64,000 nt of DNA from Polytrichum commune (lineage: Eukaryota > Streptophyta > Polytrichopsida > Polytrichales > Polytrichaceae), in contig OX485804.1 of NCBI GenBank assembly GCA_950295325.1, positions 3,722,001 through 3,786,000 of the forward strand, written 5' to 3'. A program made the position numbers and the translations under genes. How positions within the stretch are numbered: position 1 is the first letter of the stretch; every line of letters starts with the position of its first letter. This document shows positions 36,920 through 61,534 of the stretch, in pieces. The notes beneath the pieces are model-generated. The model searched no databases. It was not told where the DNA came from and saw only the letters and a program-made list of their open reading frames with translations.

Positions 36920-37794
36920 ACATCGTCTACATACTTGAGTTGGTTATTGGACACAACCAATCCATTTGTGGACATAATTAGAGTATTAGGATGACATCAC
37001 ACCTTCATAGATGATAGCATGTAGCGAGTTATAATAATCCTTCTGCTCTTGGATGAGCAATCCATTATGAAGAATTATTGGTATGTGCTCCACTTAATTT
37101 GTTTATTGTAGGTCCTTGAGAGTATATGAGGTTCATAATATCCTTGATTTTCTATTTGTCCCATGTAAAGCTACAACTTTAATGTGCTCACTGCCATATA
37201 TGGGATTCTTTGTTTTAATGCCTATAAGACATTGTTTCTATTGGGGTTGTTTATATATGCTCACTATGTTTAGAGTACCCTCTATTAGTTTCATGGTGTT
37301 GTTGCATGTTTCAAGCAAGAGACATTGGGCCATGTCTTCTTTCTTTGTTGCTTTACTTTACCTTGGTTTGATAATTTGCATAAGTTGTTGTATTTATGGC
37401 ATGCACCTCGGAAGGTTTGACCACACTAGCAATTAAACAATTGAATTTCATTGACCACTTTGGGAAAGTAGATTGGGTTCTCAATGATAAAGGCTAAGAT
37501 GAGTTTCTCATATTCTCCATCAATATCAGATTGATCTGCCAAGGTGAACAAACATGGTAATTCCTCATGATTACAAATGTAGTTACTGCTCATGTAAGGT
37601 ACTCTTGAACTCCATGAAATGGTGAGAACTCACTGTTAGCCACAATATGTTACATTGCTCGAGATAGCTTTTGCCAAGACTGGGAACGATTTCAAATCGT
37701 CCGAAGAATCAAATGTTTATGTTAATACAAGGGCGACAAGTTCGATTCCATTCAATGTCTCGAGCACATAGGAGAGAGTGATGATATAATATGA
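36920..37794. other. Intergenic between convergent loci
   Basis: No gene was recognised. It should contain the 3' UTR of the minus-strand adenosine kinase gene near 37700-37794. Confidence 0.45.
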
Positions 37795-50400
<12,606 letters not shown>

Positions 50401-53400
50401 TGTTCATGCCGCGTCGCATCGAATCTTAGAGGCCACGATTATGCTACAACAAGTCTCTTCAAATTCGCATGTTTGAAATGTGGGCGATTTAAATGAAGTG
50501 CATCCTTCTTTGCAAGAATGAGCAAATCATGGGGTGAGTCGTCGTGATATGAGATTTGGAAACGCCATGATAGAGTAATATGAGTAAGATACGTAAGTTC
50601 TCTTCAGATTCCCGAGAGGAGCAAGATAGGCAACCGTCTCGGTGGTTACAATACCTAAGCTAAGTCCTAGGTTAGGAATAGGCTAGGTTGTAGGCTCAGG
50701 AAGGGAGGGGGGACGCACTCATGTAGCCCGTACAGTACCTTGTGGGTGTACAAAAAGGTATTTGATCAGTATATAAATGGAAAAGTTATGCTCCACCTAG
50801 TTTTATACAACATTTTTTTGTACTATGCATTTAAAAAAAAAAAAAAGGTAAGTATACCCTAGTCCCTCCCCCCCCCCCCCCTCCAAGATTTCTTACAAGA
50901 GGAGTTGTTTTTATCCAGATGTACCTTACACCTGCCAAAAGTTCATGTGTGCTAATTTACAACGCAATGTACTTGTCACCCCACCCCAACAAACACACAC
51001 ATCACTTCAATGACTTTGCGAATAGAAAGTGATATACAAGCATATATCAATGGAATATTAACTGCTTCTTTTCCAATTGCTTATATTATGCATGCATAAT
51101 CAAGGCAATCTCTTTTAGGAGTTCAAAAAATTTGCTTACATACGTAAGACTATTATGTAGCGTATGATTTTGTATGTATAGTGATTTTGTATATAGGGGT
51201 TTTAATAAACTTAAGATCTTGCATGCACATGGCTCCGACCCCCCCCCCCCATTCTAGGTGTGAATAAGGATAAGTCACAAGTGAGAGTCTAGTAATATGG
51301 TTCCGTAACCCATTAGTAGGTATGTTCTAGTATTTTGCTTATATACATGTTGTTTCAAGTTGTTAATTACTCATATGCATTTCTCTATTATTATTATTAT
51401 TATTATTATCCTAAGGCAAGCTTAAGTTAAGTCGTACTTTATGCGCAAGTAACTTTCTTAGCCGCTTCACACCAACAATCAAATACTGCTAGTTGAAACG
51501 AGACATATGAAAATGGTGTGGGTGAACAAGTGAGAGTGCATTGAATTGTAAAAGGAGTTATTTCACACCAAACACAAAGTAAATTTTGGATATTAGGACT
51601 ACAAGTAAAAAGCTTTATATTTCATAATATGTTGTAAAATGCTAAAATAATGTTATTGAATTATCATATTTTATATATTTGTGGTTGACATATGTTTGAA
51701 TCCCTTATACCCTATATTTTGATACATTTATCACATTCTATTATTACATGTAGAATTGGATTTTTTGGAACATGATACCCTACATATAGGAGAGCATCAT
51801 ATATGTGCAACAAATGGATGTGTCACACAACCATGCCCTACACCATATAAAACCTTGAATATTCTTTTTTAGCAACATTTACAAATATTATATTTAAATG
51901 GGCATTAAAGATGATCGATCAATCGAGGCTTGAAACTATACATCTCCCTCTATTGTTGAGAGGGTTGTGATTGTTGATTATTTCTATAACTTTGAGAAGT
52001 TGGAAATCCTTTATTTACTAGTATATTCACTTCTTCAGTCTTTGAATCATTTCATAACGTCTATGGTAGTTTATAACAATACACAATCAGACCTTTATGA
52101 ACCGTTTTGCGAACAAAGTGCAAGTGCTAAGGGAGTGCTTTGGAAATAATTGTTATCTTCAAAAATGTTATGAGCACAAAATACCTCATGTATATAAATG
52201 AAAATTTATATATATTTGATCTTAAATTACATACTTTTCATGATTGCAAGGTACAAAAATGACGTAAATCGAGAAGCCAACCTACTATTTTTATAAAATT
52301 TCTATGATTTCACGCAAGCAGTAGGTTCAATATGAAAAGGTTAAATAAGAATGTCCTAGAATAGTCATGTGCTCTTTGAAGACTTCAATGTAATGGAATA
52401 AATAAAAGAAGGAAAAAAAGGCCTAAATTTGCTTTAAGAAACATGATATGGTGGAAACCTAAAGAAGAAGGTAATAAAATTCAAATGCATGATTCTTTTC
52501 CCATAAAGAAACAAAAGTTTGGATCCAATTTCTTGATTTCCACTTGGATTGCGTTGGTTCGCCCCAGTTGGTTGTATTTTGGGTTACTTCTTGCAATTAC
52601 ATTTTTAATTTGTGCCAAAAAAACAAAACAAAACAAAACAAAGTTTGGGCCCAAATTTTCAAGATGTAAAATTGTATCGAGATGGATATTCAGTTGGAAA
52701 ATTTGAGGCTTCTAGCTCATTAGGTGTGATGTACACTTCCATTGTTTACTCCACAAAAGTGAAAACACTCTCATTCATATTCATGACACCAACACACGCA
52801 AGTTATCATTTTCAAGTTGGGTTTCCCATGTGTTGAAGAAGATGTTTTGTAAACATGTGTGATTCTTTGTAATCATAGATCGAACATGACTAAGTTGGAG
52901 CATCATGTGTATGGGTTAGCTTGATCAAATTATTGATCAAGACAATTTGATGTTTCTTGAAACATGCTCAGTCCAAGATAAATTGGTCATGTTTGTGTTG
53001 ACAATGGTAAAATTATACAAAGTGTTGTTGTTGTTTAAACAATGCTCAACATAAATCATGTTAAGGCGTTCAAATGTTTGGAAGGATTCATTCAAGGCAA
53101 ATTCTCATGCATTTTATTATTACAACTTTTAATCACACAATTATGCCACATGGTATAGCCAATACACTAATCACTTTTTACCAATATGATAATTGAGTTG
53201 AACCTTATAAGAAAGCCTAGCCATGAATAATCATATGCATGCTAACACTCCTCAAGATCTAATTGACACAAAACCAAAATAATTTAACATGGACTTAGGT
53301 CAACATTTTGAAGTCGAGGAACCCAAAGAGATCCATGTAGGTTACTTTCAACAAAAATAAAGAAGACTAATAACTAGAACAACTCAAAAAATTTGCTACA

Positions 53401-56400
53401 TTGAAATTTCACATCATCAAAAATCTTGACTTTTTAGCGTAGAATTGCTCAATGGACTTGTGAGTGTTGAATAACTTTTTTGTTTTTGGTTTCAAAGACC
53501 ATGGTCTTGCAAGGATTACTTGATCTTGGTTGTTGTTATTTATGGATTTATAAAGAAAGAATCACAATTTTTTTTTCAATATTTAATTTGCAAAGACTTA
53601 GATCTGAGGTGGAGTTTATAGGACGAGAGAAATTGGTCCATACTTCATTGTTTAGATTTGTGAGTTGACCTAAAACTATAGAGAAATGAACATCCAAAAA
53701 ACATAACTTGATGTGAATGTAGAATCTTCGTGCTTAAAAATGAATATACGTGCCCATTTTCTTGGGAGCAAGCATGAAGAAAGAGTTTCTTCGCCCGCAA
53801 GCTATCTTCATGCTATACTATATGTTGTGTCAAAATTGGCCCATACATAATGTATGACTAATGTATGCAATTATTAAAGTTCACATAATCAATGAGCATT
53901 GAAAGGCATTAGTGATTACAACCGTATGTTGCCAGTATTGTAAAAATGAGACACGATGTTTTTATTGAGCTTCATGGATGTTATATATTCTTAAAGTCAA
54001 GTAGGAAGTTGTGATCATGGCATTACTCACCCAAAACATCGCATGTTGGCTCTTGAAGCAAAAATGTTGGTCTTCAATTCATTTGGCAAACTCCTTGTTG
54101 TCATAAACCATGGCCTTCCACAAAAGCATATTGATGGCCACTAATTCATTCCACTTTGCAACCTGGCTTGCAATGACTAGACAATATGGTGAGACATCAT
54201 CTCACTCATATAGAAGGCCGTATAAATGCATTTTGTTAATGTTAATGCATTGTTGAGCATGACTTGGTTCTCTTCGAGCAAGATTTACACAAGATGACCA
54301 ACTATAGTCCTTATGTGATTATTGGTGTGCGGAAACCTAAAATTTGTAATATCACTTGCAAGATACTCAAAATACAAGCACAAAACTAAATTATTATGAA
54401 TAGAACTCATTTGAATTGCATTTCTTCAATTCAAGAAAGAAACAATGGTGAGCACAACACAAGCCTGTGTTAAAAATGTGATTTTGACTCCCTATGAGAA
54501 GTTAGGGTTCATTTTCTTGGATCAAATAGAGAGAGTTGTGAACAAAAGTGACACCCACAAACCAAGAATGGAATGCATGGTGGGAAAATGATCTACGCAT
54601 GATTAACCATAGCTAGGAAGATATGGCAAGAAAACCCTAAAGCATGTAAGCATAGGATTTATTGATGATAATAACAACTTTTTAGCTTGAACCAAGTCAC
54701 ACATTCTTCGACGAATTGCTTGAGATGTTTGTTTTAACATCGCTCATCTATGTTAACCTTGAGTAGAAGTGTCCCATAAGTTTCTAATGTGATATCATTC
54801 TTAGTGTTGACTTTGAAAGAAGTAAGCATAAATGAAGAGCCTCTTCATCCGAAGGCTACTACCCCCTTTTGGGGTGGGTTTTATCCTATAAGCCTTAAAG
54901 TACCTACTGTACAACTTGCTACCTATCTACACCATTTCTACGAGTCCTAATCAAGTCTTTTATTGTAATTGGTATGATCTTGAGTTTGAAATTTATCTAG
55001 TATATTATCTCATGTCAAGAAAAAATTGATATGACATTAATGATCAGTATACCTAATGGATGTTTACATCCAAGAGCACCCATATCATGTATTGAAATTT
55101 GAAACTTTGATTACAAACAAGTCCAAAAAAAATTGAAATTAAAATTAAAATAAACTTCATGATCAAGTTACTTTTAGATCTTGGGTCATTTCTTACACAA
55201 TTAATATAAAATAAAATTTGTAGCTCAAATACACCTTCCTATCGGGCCAACTAAGCACACTTCACATGTTTGCCAGGTCTTTTTAGAAAACAAAGAGATA
55301 AGAAGAGTGAATCACATTTATCTATCTTTCACAAATGCGAAGTGTTGGGATGGGTCACATCATGGGCCCAAACCAATACTACCTAAGACATTTGTGCTTA
55401 GTAGAAGTAGGAAATGTGAAAGAAAAATATTTGATATTGAATGGTCACCAATCATTGCAAACAACTTGTAAGAGCACCCTCCTTAAAATGCTAATTCACA
55501 AAGATGCTCAAGGATAGGTACACGTTGTTTTATTAAAAATGCCACTTCCTCAATTTGTATGTTCCGCCTCAACAATTTAGGCAACATAGCGATGCTTCAT
55601 TCTTTGTGTTGTTTGCCAATGCTTAAGTAGTTGCATGCTTCAATGAAATACCTTCCCATGTCTCCATCTCAATCATTTCTCCAATTCCATAAGGGTCACT
55701 TCTTATCATTCTCAATTTAGTGTTGCATAGCATATCCTAACTTCACATCTTTGCTCTGGAGTGCTGAAAATTTGTCAAAATTTCAACATGTTTAAGTTCA
55801 TGTTGTCATTGGCTCCTCCAAAATCCTCTTGAAATTGCATATTTATTTGTGGCATTTGTTCCACCGATTGAGAACAAAGTCCTTCATATTATTTGCATTT
55901 TCTTAAAGTGAAACACTTGTGGACTTTGTTTTATCAAGGATACATTTTTTTGCAAGGTGCAAGTAGACACATGTTTGGCATTATGTTTCCATGCAACTAC
56001 CATGTTAATTTGTAACATACTTAGGGGCTCCTCATATGCTCAACCCAAAATCTCTTAGAGATCGGGTCACTATTTGGGAAAGCAAAGAGTGGGTGACAAT
56101 GCACCCTCATATTTGCGCACTCACTTTCCTAGCAAGTCAAACATTATATCTTTACAAAATGTTTCGTGTCTTTTATTCTACCTAGCAATGACAAAGAGAG
56201 CATGTGAACATGATATGACATTGTAAGTATTGTAAAAGAATGAGTTTATGAAGTGTGCATGTATTGCCTTCAATACATTTGAAGTCCTTTTAGACTCTCC
56301 CACATGTGAAAACAGTGCATGAGTTACAAGACCACTTCATGAGGGTGACTAAGTTACTAACTCATGGTCAATTCATATGGGGTCCCAAGTCCCACTCATG

Positions 56401-57940
56401 TCAACAAGTCTCAACATGGAGGCAAAGTCCCAACTTTTGAGCCTCAAAAACCATTGAAATATGGTTTATATCCATTAAGGTTATGTCTTGATTATTTTAT
56501 CCAAAAAATTATTGGGTTTGTGTTGAGAGTTGGGTTTACTTGTTTCAAGTCCCAAGCCTCACCTCCAAAAAGTGTTGCCATGTAGACATTCATGTCATAT
56601 TTGGGACTTAGGACTTGGGACCAATGTCCAAGAGTTTTTCGGGCATGACTTGTCAAAACCCTAGTGTTTCCAAGTCCAACCGGATACATGTTGTGATCTT
56701 CTAGCTTTTCTTTGATAATTCAAGGTATATTCCATAGATTCCTCTAAAGTGATTGGTTTTTTTCCTAGAGTCTTGAACTTCAACTAGTTCATCTGTAACT
56801 AGGAGCCAGTTCTCCACATTCATTGCTTGGAACCCATGTAAAGTGGTGAGTCCCAACTTTCATGCACTCAACAGTTGAGATTGCACAGATTGACCACAAG
56901 TGGCTTGGAACTTAGGTCTCGTGTGGTACATGGGGAGGCCACACATCTGTAGCCATTCCAATTATAAGAATCTGGCTGGAGGAATTGCGCTTGTTGCTTG
57001 ATTAGTACTCCAGAATTGCACTGGTGGGATCAAAAGAGTCCCACTCAAATACTAAACCTCCAAAATTTCTATTGATATAGAATCAACACAGCAGTATGTT
57101 GAAGGGGAGATGTTATCTATTTTTTTGTCAAAATTGAAGAACTGCAATTGCACAGATTCAAACCTTACAGACTTCCTCTAAACTTGAATGATCCATGGGG
57201 CCCACTACATACTCATCCCTCAACCCTCCAGCTGATTTGAATTAAATGTCAGTGTTGACATCATTGTAAAATGCCCACTACGCTCTGTCAAAGTCTCCTT
57301 CATAGCTTAGAAGGCTCTAATTGATGGCAGATTAAACACTCAATGACTTGGGGCTCTTGGGTCAAGTTTAATGTAAGTTTCTTGTCTCACACATTCGGGT
57401 TTGAAGTTCCATATGTTTTGGGCTCTACACAAATACCAAAATATGGTTTGCAAACAAATGTTGCACAGTTGCTTTGCTCTTTGTGAGCATAGCCAGTCTG
57501 TTAACACCCACCTTCCTTTAAAAGCAAACATCACAAAAGACATATTAGAATCCAAGGCTGGACAACTTCATAGACAGAACACATGGATTTGATCACTCCA
57601 AGCTCAAGTGAAGGAAATACATCGGCTTACCACACTAAACAGAAATTCAAAATGATGGTGATCGATTTCCACTTCACTGATGGAACTCCTTTCTAATGTG
57701 CGTACCCTTTCAAATAAGCTGTGCCTCATCCTTAAGAGGAATCAGCACAAAAGGTAATCTTACAATACAGTTCATAAGCACTGGAGTTCTGTCAGGATGT
57801 TACTTCATCAGTGGTACAAACAACCAGAGCAAGAATATTAGAAAATCTGAATCTTTGGATGCAGATGGAGGGAAGAGATCTTAGATTTTTTTTTCTAAAT
57901 GCGTTCTATTCATCCACTGCCAAAAAACAATTTATGACAA
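50401..57940. other. Long intergenic region, no gene recognised
   Basis: AT-rich sequence with simple repeats: an A run and a C run at about 50830-50881, a second C run at about 51240, and (TTA)n at 51387-51409. AGGGTA/TACCCT-bearing AT-rich DNA at about 51690-51830 resembles the interior of the 428-1237 element. A minus-strand frame at about 54205-54035 reads WNELVAINMLLWKAMVYDNK and IEDQHFCFKSQHAMFW around a stop, and may be a remnant of an unidentified coding sequence. No transposon ends with a target duplication were found. Confidence 0.4.
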
Positions 57941-57959
57941 CATGGATCATCATTTTAAC

Positions 57960-58364
57960 AGCGTAAATTTATTCCTAGGTATACTTTTAACAAGTGGTCA
58001 CATCTCGGGTGCCATCTTACACACTGCATGCTACAGCTTGTAATCATGAAACACCATACATACACCACATCTTAACATAGCTATGTAGGAGACAAAGTGC
58101 AAAGTGGTCTGCAATAACCAGATGAGCACTGCAGAATGAATTCACCTGTGACCTAGAAAATGTACGAAATTAAAATCCCAGGGTGACCGTGACAAGAGCA
58201 CCCTGCCAAAAAGAACTGTCAAAGCCGGACTAACTTAATTAGAACCAACATGACATGGACATTGCTATCAGGATGATATAGATGGGTTGACGCCCAACAA
58301 AATGTTGTTCCCAAATGGCAGGTAGATCACATTTCGGCTCTCAGCAAGAGTAGCAGCAATCTCC
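57960..58364 (-). pseudogene. Tandem partial copy of the prohibitin 3' end
   Basis: On the minus strand, an acceptor-like cttccag at 58365-58371 is followed by a 31-codon open segment (58364-58268; EIAATLAESRNVIYLPFGNN, then ILLGVNPSISS and TGA) that matches the last 31 residues of the neighbouring prohibitin with a few substitutions. About 300 bp of 3' UTR (57960-58267) also match the 3' UTR at 58420-58682, for example tacattttctaggtcacag and tgtttcatgattacaagctg. The offset between copies is 415 bp. It lacks everything upstream, so alone it cannot encode a prohibitin; it could be an alternative last exon or a leftover of one. Confidence 0.85.
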
Positions 58365-58682
58365 CTGGAAGACAGACCATTATAACATAGAATGACATTT
58401 TAACAACTAAAGTAACGTTTATTTATTCGAAGGTGTAATTGTAACAAGTACTCACATCCCGGGTGCCATCTTACACAATGCACGCTACAGCTTGTAATCA
58501 TGAAACACCGTACACCACATCTTGACATGGTAATGTAGGAGACAGAAGTGCAAAGTGGTCTGCAGTAACCTGATGGAACACTTCAGAATGAACTCTTCTG
58601 TGACCTAGAAAATGTACAGAATCGAAAGATCCCAGGTGGGAACGTGACAAGAAACCCTGCAAAAAAAAGAATTTGTCTCAAA

Positions 58683-59525
58683 TCAAGATGACATCGATGG
58701 GTTGATGCCCAACAACATGTTGTTTCCTGATGGCAGGTAAACCACATTCCTGCTCTTGGCAAGAGTAGCAGCAATTTCCCTGGAAGCCTCAATCCTTCGA
58801 AGCTCAATGAGTCCACCTCCAGCATTAGCAGTTGCATCGGAAATCAGCTTAGCAGCTTCACTCTCTCCTTCAGCACGCACAATTGCAGCTCGCCGCTCCT
58901 GGTCAGCCTTAGCCACAACAAACTTGGATCGCTCCGCCTCCTGCTGTGCTACTTGCTTCTGCTCCACTGCCCGTGAGAATTCTGCTCCATACGACAAATG
59001 AGTGATGGCCACGTCATCCAACAGGAGGTTGAAATCCTTAGCTCTTTTAATTAGGGCTTCCCGGACTAAAGCAGAGACGAAAGGCCTCTCTGTCAATAGC
59101 TGATCAGCGTTAAACTGCGCAACCACGGCCTTCAGAACCTCGTTACCGATCGAAGGAAGCACACGCTCGTCATAATCTGCACCCAGGGTTTTGAAAATAG
59201 TTGGCAGCTGCTCCGGGTCTGGCTTCGACAGCACCCGTAGAGTCAAATTCACCATCTGCAAATCCTTCGTTCCAGTCACGGATGTGATCGAGCGTGGCCG
59301 TGTTCGAATGTCGAAGATATATGGCTTCTGCAAAACTGGGACTAAGAAATGCGTTCCTTCTCCTGACGTTTCATCCAACACTCCCCGGAACCTGTCGAAC
59401 AAGACGGCCCGGTGGCCGCCATCTACGGTATAGAGCGCGGTGTTGATCGCTGTGCCTCCGATACCGAGAGCTATTGCTGCCCTAGCCACATTCTGCAACA
59501 ACGTTACAGCTCGAGGCGCACTCAT
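58683..59525 (-). CDS. PHB: Prohibitin, type I (PHB3/PHB4-like)
   Basis: An uninterrupted 280-codon frame. Prohibitins form ring complexes in the mitochondrial inner membrane, facing the intermembrane space, and act as scaffolds for proteases, respiratory complexes and cristae. A hydrophobic N-terminal anchor spans about residues 9-31 ([19 protein letters not shown]). The PHB/SPFH domain covers roughly 32-190, with [39 protein letters not shown] and [21 protein letters not shown] coiled-coil of about 175-250 follows ([40 protein letters not shown]). The end [11 protein letters not shown] is typical of the plant type-I group. Length matches the family (about 275-290). The Met at 59525 is the family start. 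Telo-boxes lie upstream. A tandem partial copy of the 3' end follows downstream. Confidence 0.97.
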   Translation of the reverse strand: MSAPRAVTLLQNVARAAIALGIGGTAINTALYTVDGGHRAVLFDRFRGVLDETSGEGTHFLVPVLQKPYIFDIRTRPRSITSVTGTKDLQMVNLTLRVLSKPDPEQLPTIFKTLGADYDERVLPSIGNEVLKAVVAQFNADQLLTERPFVSALVREALIKRAKDFNLLLDDVAITHLSYGAEFSRAVEQKQVAQQEAERSKFVVAKADQERRAAIVRAEGESEAAKLISDATANAGGGLIELRRIEASREIAATLAKSRNVVYLPSGNNMLLGINPSMSS

Positions 59526-59531
59526 TGTGAT

Positions 59532-59541
59532 CCAAACCCTA
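59532..59541. promoter_or_regulatory. Telo-box just upstream of PHB start
   Basis: The plus strand reads aaaccctag 7-17 bases upstream of the PHB initiator codon, matching the core AAACCCTA. Being so close to the ATG it lies in the 5' UTR or at an intron border, so a promoter role is uncertain. Confidence 0.4.
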
Positions 59542-59756
59542 GAAGCCTAAGCACACCGTTCTGGCCCGGTTCTGCACCAAAACACACGAGAATTGCCGTA
59601 GATTGCTTCCTTGGAAGCAAAGCCCGAGAAATACTGAAGATAACTTGTTAGCCAGCAACAAGGATCGGTCAAATGGGAGGTAGAGTGAGAAAGAGATTCC
59701 GTTCGGTCCTTGGGGCAGCTGCATGTGCGTGAGTTGAAGCCCATGCGAGTTTGCGA

Positions 59757-59770
59757 GGGTTTAGGGTTTA
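59757..59770. promoter_or_regulatory. Double telo-box upstream of PHB
   Basis: The sequence gggtttagggttta is two overlapping units of the telo-box (taaaccctaaaccc on the gene strand), about 235 bp upstream of the PHB start. The spacing and duplication resemble those upstream of bL20 (12935-12950). Confidence 0.6.
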
Positions 59771-59799
59771 AGGAGATTCTAGAACACGGTGGAGCTGGA

Positions 59800-61430
59800 G
59801 TGTTCCCCACGTTCGTTCCCACCCTCGTTCCCAATATACAAATAAAAATAAAATACAATGAAAAGAAATGCAGGCCTAATGCAAGTTCTAGGTACTTGCA
59901 TGAATAAAACCTCATTCCCATTACCCTTTTTTGGCTCCTTGGACTTTAAAATCAATTTCATTTCATTCATCATCGTCATGTGAACTTGAATTGGGGTTAA
60001 TTTCCTTTGTTGGCTTTGTTCTCTTGGGGGGTAAAGCCTATGTAAGGCTTTCAAAAAGGACAAAAGTCCTCACCTGTTAAAAGAAGGTTCAAAATGTGCT
60101 AAGTAAAAAATAAACAAAATAAAAAGGGAGTGGTAATTGTTGAATCATTTGTGGTGGAAGTCTTCATTATATAAGTATTTGATATTGGTCAATTCTAGAA
60201 ACTTCATTGTACATAAATTCGAAACCTATTTAATATGTATGTTCTAGGATTTTTTTTTAAACCTCAGTTCTAGAATCTATGTGTGCGAGGAGATTTTAAA
60301 ATCTTGTAGACAAATAGATTATAGATTGTTACGGGAAAAATTTCTTTTAATAAAGAGATTTCAAAATCTTCATATAAGTAGATTTCAAAAAAAATGAACA
60401 GTAGATCTGATAAATCTTTTGATAATGCACATTTTATAATCTTTTGAAAAGTAGATTTTTAAATCTACCAGTGATGAAGATTTCATAATCTTCTGAAAAT
60501 TTGACATTGGAATCTTTTAAAATGTAGATTTGAAAATCTTAGAGAAATAGGCACTGTAATTTTTTTTAATTTATTAAGTCCCACTACAGTCTCAAATATT
60601 ATGTAGTAGATTTAATAAACTACATCAAATATAGAATCTAAAACATTCTCATAGCTTGAAATCTAGAAACTTTTGGAGACCATTCATCATTGTATATAAG
60701 TTTTTTCTTAAACATTTCTTAGAACTCTAGAAGTCTATTCCATGTCTTTTATTTTCATCCAACTTCAACCATTTAATTCACTTTCATCTAACTTTTGATT
60801 TTAACTTGTTTTCAAATGCATTCACAATTTCTAGTATCATCTAATTTCTAGTATTTTTTATTCTCAGCCCACAATCCCTTCTAAAAATTATAAAAATTTC
60901 CAAATATTTTCATAACATTTTATTAAAAAAAATCAATATCTAGGAAGTTTCTTAAAATTCTTCATAATGTCACCAGATGTCCAACTGCATTATGTATTAT
61001 ACATTCTCAATTTTTTTACAAATTAGAAAATTTCATTAAACATCATCATAATTTCATGAAAATTTCATCTTATATTCATATGATATCCTAGATAGTGCAT
61101 CAACCCATACCATACTAACAAATTCCAAATTTTTCCATTTCCCAGAAAAATAAATATCATGGCAACATTATAAGATTGTTACAATGGTTGGAAGCCAAAA
61201 TATCAAATTTCGGGAGGGCCGGACAACAATAATTCTGTCCGGGGATACCCCTCACGTGTAAAAGAACAATGTATACTCCGGTTGCTCCTCATAGCCTAAT
61301 ATGCTACTGAGATTTAAGAACAAGAATTCCACTGCATTGGAAATTGATAACGAGGTTTTGGAACTTAGGTAAGGGCTGAGGATCTTTGCCACCGTACATG
61401 CTGGAGACAACAACCTATATAAAGCCAATA
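59800..61430. other. Intergenic AT-rich region, no gene seen
   Basis: No conserved protein is encoded. The stretch 60280-60545 is a cluster of short palindromes (listed separately). The remainder is AT-rich and unremarkable up to the copia relic. Confidence 0.45.
60280..60545. repeat. Cluster of AGATTTNAAAATCTT-type palindromes
   Basis: More than ten agattt and aatctt half-sites occur in 265 bp, several joined as short palindromes such as gattttaaaatctt, agatttcaaaatctt and agatttgaaaatctt. They are not a perfect tandem array. Confidence 0.7.
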
Positions 61431-61534
61431 ACAATTAGCCACGTCTCACTGATAGATGAGAAAGAGGTATGCATGGCGGCTTGGGTTGGAGACCCTGAAG
61501 CAAAATGCCGTAACATGGTGACGGGAGTATCTTT

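Noticed and set aside
37116-37436. 106-codon hydrophobic plus-strand frame as a membrane protein gene
   Set aside because: Phe/Leu/Cys-rich composition expected of T-rich intergenic DNA; no family similarity or splice context.
58756-59433. Plus-strand frames across the prohibitin gene
   Set aside because: Antisense shadows of a clear conserved minus-strand gene.
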